Of a DNA stretch of 64,000 nt, positions 62,870-64,000 are shown in pieces. The stretch's first letter is position 1; each line of letters starts with the position of its first letter. Origin of the DNA: Algoriphagus resistens (GTDB taxonomy: Bacteria > Bacteroidota > Bacteroidia > Cytophagales > Cyclobacteriaceae); contig NZ_LMXN01000003.1 in assembly GCF_001442615.1 (NCBI RefSeq), forward strand, positions 62,001 to 126,000, in the 5' to 3' direction. The notes beneath the pieces are model-generated. The model did not search any database. It was not told where the DNA came from and saw only the letters and a list, made by a program, of their open reading frames with translations. The position numbers and the translations under genes were made by a program.

Positions 62870-64000
62870 ATGAAAGATTATTTCTTCAAAAATATAGCAT
62901 TAGGCTGTTTAATGCTTCTTTTCTTACTAACCACTTCAGCAAACGCCCAGACGTTCGCTGAAAATGGAATGGTTGTATCCGATCATGTAATCGCCTCACA
63001 AGTCGGTGTTGATATTTTGAAGAAGGGCGGAAATGCTATAGATGCTACTATTGCTACTGCTTTTGCACTGGCTGTAACACATCCCGAAGCCGGCAATATC
63101 GGCGGCGGCGGATTTATAGTTTTTATGAAATCAACAGGAGAAGTAACCACGTTTGATTTTAGGGAAAAGGCCCCTTTAGCAGCAAGCCCAACCATGTTTC
63201 TGGATGAAAAAGGTGATATCAAGGATAATTCAAATCATAAAGGACTTCTGGCGGTCGGGGTACCTGGCACAGTGGCAGGACTTTATAAGGCACATCAAAA
63301 GTATGGAAAGCTCCCCTGGGCTGATTTAGTGAAACCGGCTGTAAAATTGGCTAAGAATGGCTTCACTATGAGTTACGGATTGTATAATGCCGCTGTACGG
63401 ATGACAGATCGTGATCCTTCAGAGGACATCATGCAAAATTTTTTCAAGGGAAAAGATGGCCAAATCGTATTACCGGGTGAAACCTGGAAGCAGCCAGCCC
63501 TGGCAAAAACGCTTAAACAAATTCAAAAACAGGGCAGAGACGGATTTTATAAAGGCGAAGTAGCCCAAGAAATTGAGGACTACATGAAAGCCAATGGCGG
63601 CATAATCACCAAAGAAGATCTGGAGAAATATGAGGCGGTAGAGCGAGAGCCGTTAAAAGGATCTTTCAATGGGTATGACATCTATTCCATGCCTCCACCT
63701 AGTTCGGGAGGTGTAGCACTCATCGAAATGATGAATCTTATGGAAGAAGCTAATATCTCTGAGATTGAATTCAATTCTACTACGTATGTTCACCTGGTAG
63801 CCGAAGCGATGCGAAGAGCTTTTGCAGATAGAGCGGAGTTTCTTGGGGATCCCGATTTCAATCCAGATATGCCTTTGGATAGGCTACTTTCAAAGGATTT
63901 TGCTAAGAAGCGATTTGAAAATCTTGACATGACCAAAGCCTCCGCTTCTGATCCTGCCAAATTTGCCCATCCTTATGGTGGGGATAATACGACGCATTTT
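62870..64000 (+). CDS. ggt: Gamma-glutamyltransferase, 5' part (cut by window)
   Basis: Exported enzyme that cleaves gamma-glutamyl bonds such as in glutathione. The visible 377 residues include a signal peptide (about 1-26), the GGNAIDATIATAFALAVTHP block near 53-72, GNIGGGGF near 75-82 and the autoprocessing site DNTTHF at the very end, where Thr374 would become the N-terminal nucleophile of the small subunit. The rest of the small subunit lies outside the window. ATG 62870 was chosen because it begins the signal peptide. Confidence 0.95.
   Translation, partial: MKDYFFKNIALGCLMLLFLLTTSANAQTFAENGMVVSDHVIASQVGVDILKKGGNAIDATIATAFALAVTHPEAGNIGGGGFIVFMKSTGEVTTFDFREKAPLAASPTMFLDEKGDIKDNSNHKGLLAVGVPGTVAGLYKAHQKYGKLPWADLVKPAVKLAKNGFTMSYGLYNAAVRMTDRDPSEDIMQNFFKGKDGQIVLPGETWKQPALAKTLKQIQKQGRDGFYKGEVAQEIEDYMKANGGIITKEDLEKYEAVEREPLKGSFNGYDIYSMPPPSSGGVALIEMMNLMEEANISEIEFNSTTYVHLVAEAMRRAFADRAEFLGDPDFNPDMPLDRLLSKDFAKKRFENLDMTKASASDPAKFAHPYGGDNTTHF

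Overview
The window reads as chromosome of a pigmented, probably aerobic member of Bacteroidota, most like Cyclobacteriaceae (Algoriphagus and relatives). Evidence: a GldB gliding lipoprotein, a TonB-dependent receptor with a carboxypeptidase-like N-domain, an eboABCDEF operon, a fused lycopene cyclase beside CrtW/CrtZ/CruF (the enzyme set known for flexixanthin-type pigments), a lipoprotein array of DUF4221 type, very few Shine-Dalgarno sequences, and promoters that fit TTTG-N~20-TAnnTTTG. No rRNA, tRNA, CRISPR, phage or insertion sequence was seen.

Layout. 1-4.9 kb: oxidative pentose phosphate genes (gnd divergent from zwf-pgl) and a zinc alcohol dehydrogenase. 5.4-9.2 kb: class I aldolase, a GH28 pectin-type hydrolase, a DUF486 membrane protein and a zinc-ribbon metallopeptidase. 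9.7-11.4 kb: aquaporin, small outer-membrane protein, YdeI-like protein. 11.4-21.4 kb, all on the minus strand: carotenoid region, cruF-crtZ-carH-like regulator, then ECF sigma-crtI-crtB-crtYcd-ispH-crtW-TonB receptor. The regulator keeps the B12-photoreceptor residues, and a perfect 14+14 bp inverted repeat straddles the predicted -7 box of the sigma gene, which suggests a light/B12-controlled switch. 21.5-31.6 kb: DUF4286 gene, then nine tandem DUF4221-like lipoprotein copies, one internally deleted and one frameshifted, with mosaic sequence sharing. 31.8-36.7 kb: orphan cytochrome-oxidase subunit III-like protein, SRPBCC protein, Fur/PerR regulator, PDZ-aspartyl protease, LemA and two TPM proteins.

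37.1-44.3 kb: molybdenum cofactor operon (moeA, tauE-like, mobA, cobA, moaD, moeB-rhodanese, moaE, moaC-mog fusion, moaA). It makes Moco from GTP, and the SUMT gene adds a route to siroheme, so a nitrate/nitrite or sulfite enzyme is expected elsewhere. 45.8-52.4 kb: complete six-gene ebo operon, a conserved system of unknown product in Bacteroidota. 52.5-64 kb: gldB, a fasciclin lipoprotein, a minus-strand set nth-asnB-glycosyltransferase, a secreted P1 peptidase, a zinc/cadmium-type P-ATPase, an SRPBCC and a cupin protein, and the start of ggt, cut by the window edge just after its catalytic threonine.

The best candidates for under-described biology are the mosaic DUF4221 lipoprotein array, the CarH-like/ECF-sigma carotenoid switch with its operator, and the ebo operon. 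Function calls rest on motif recognition by eye; no database search was possible.
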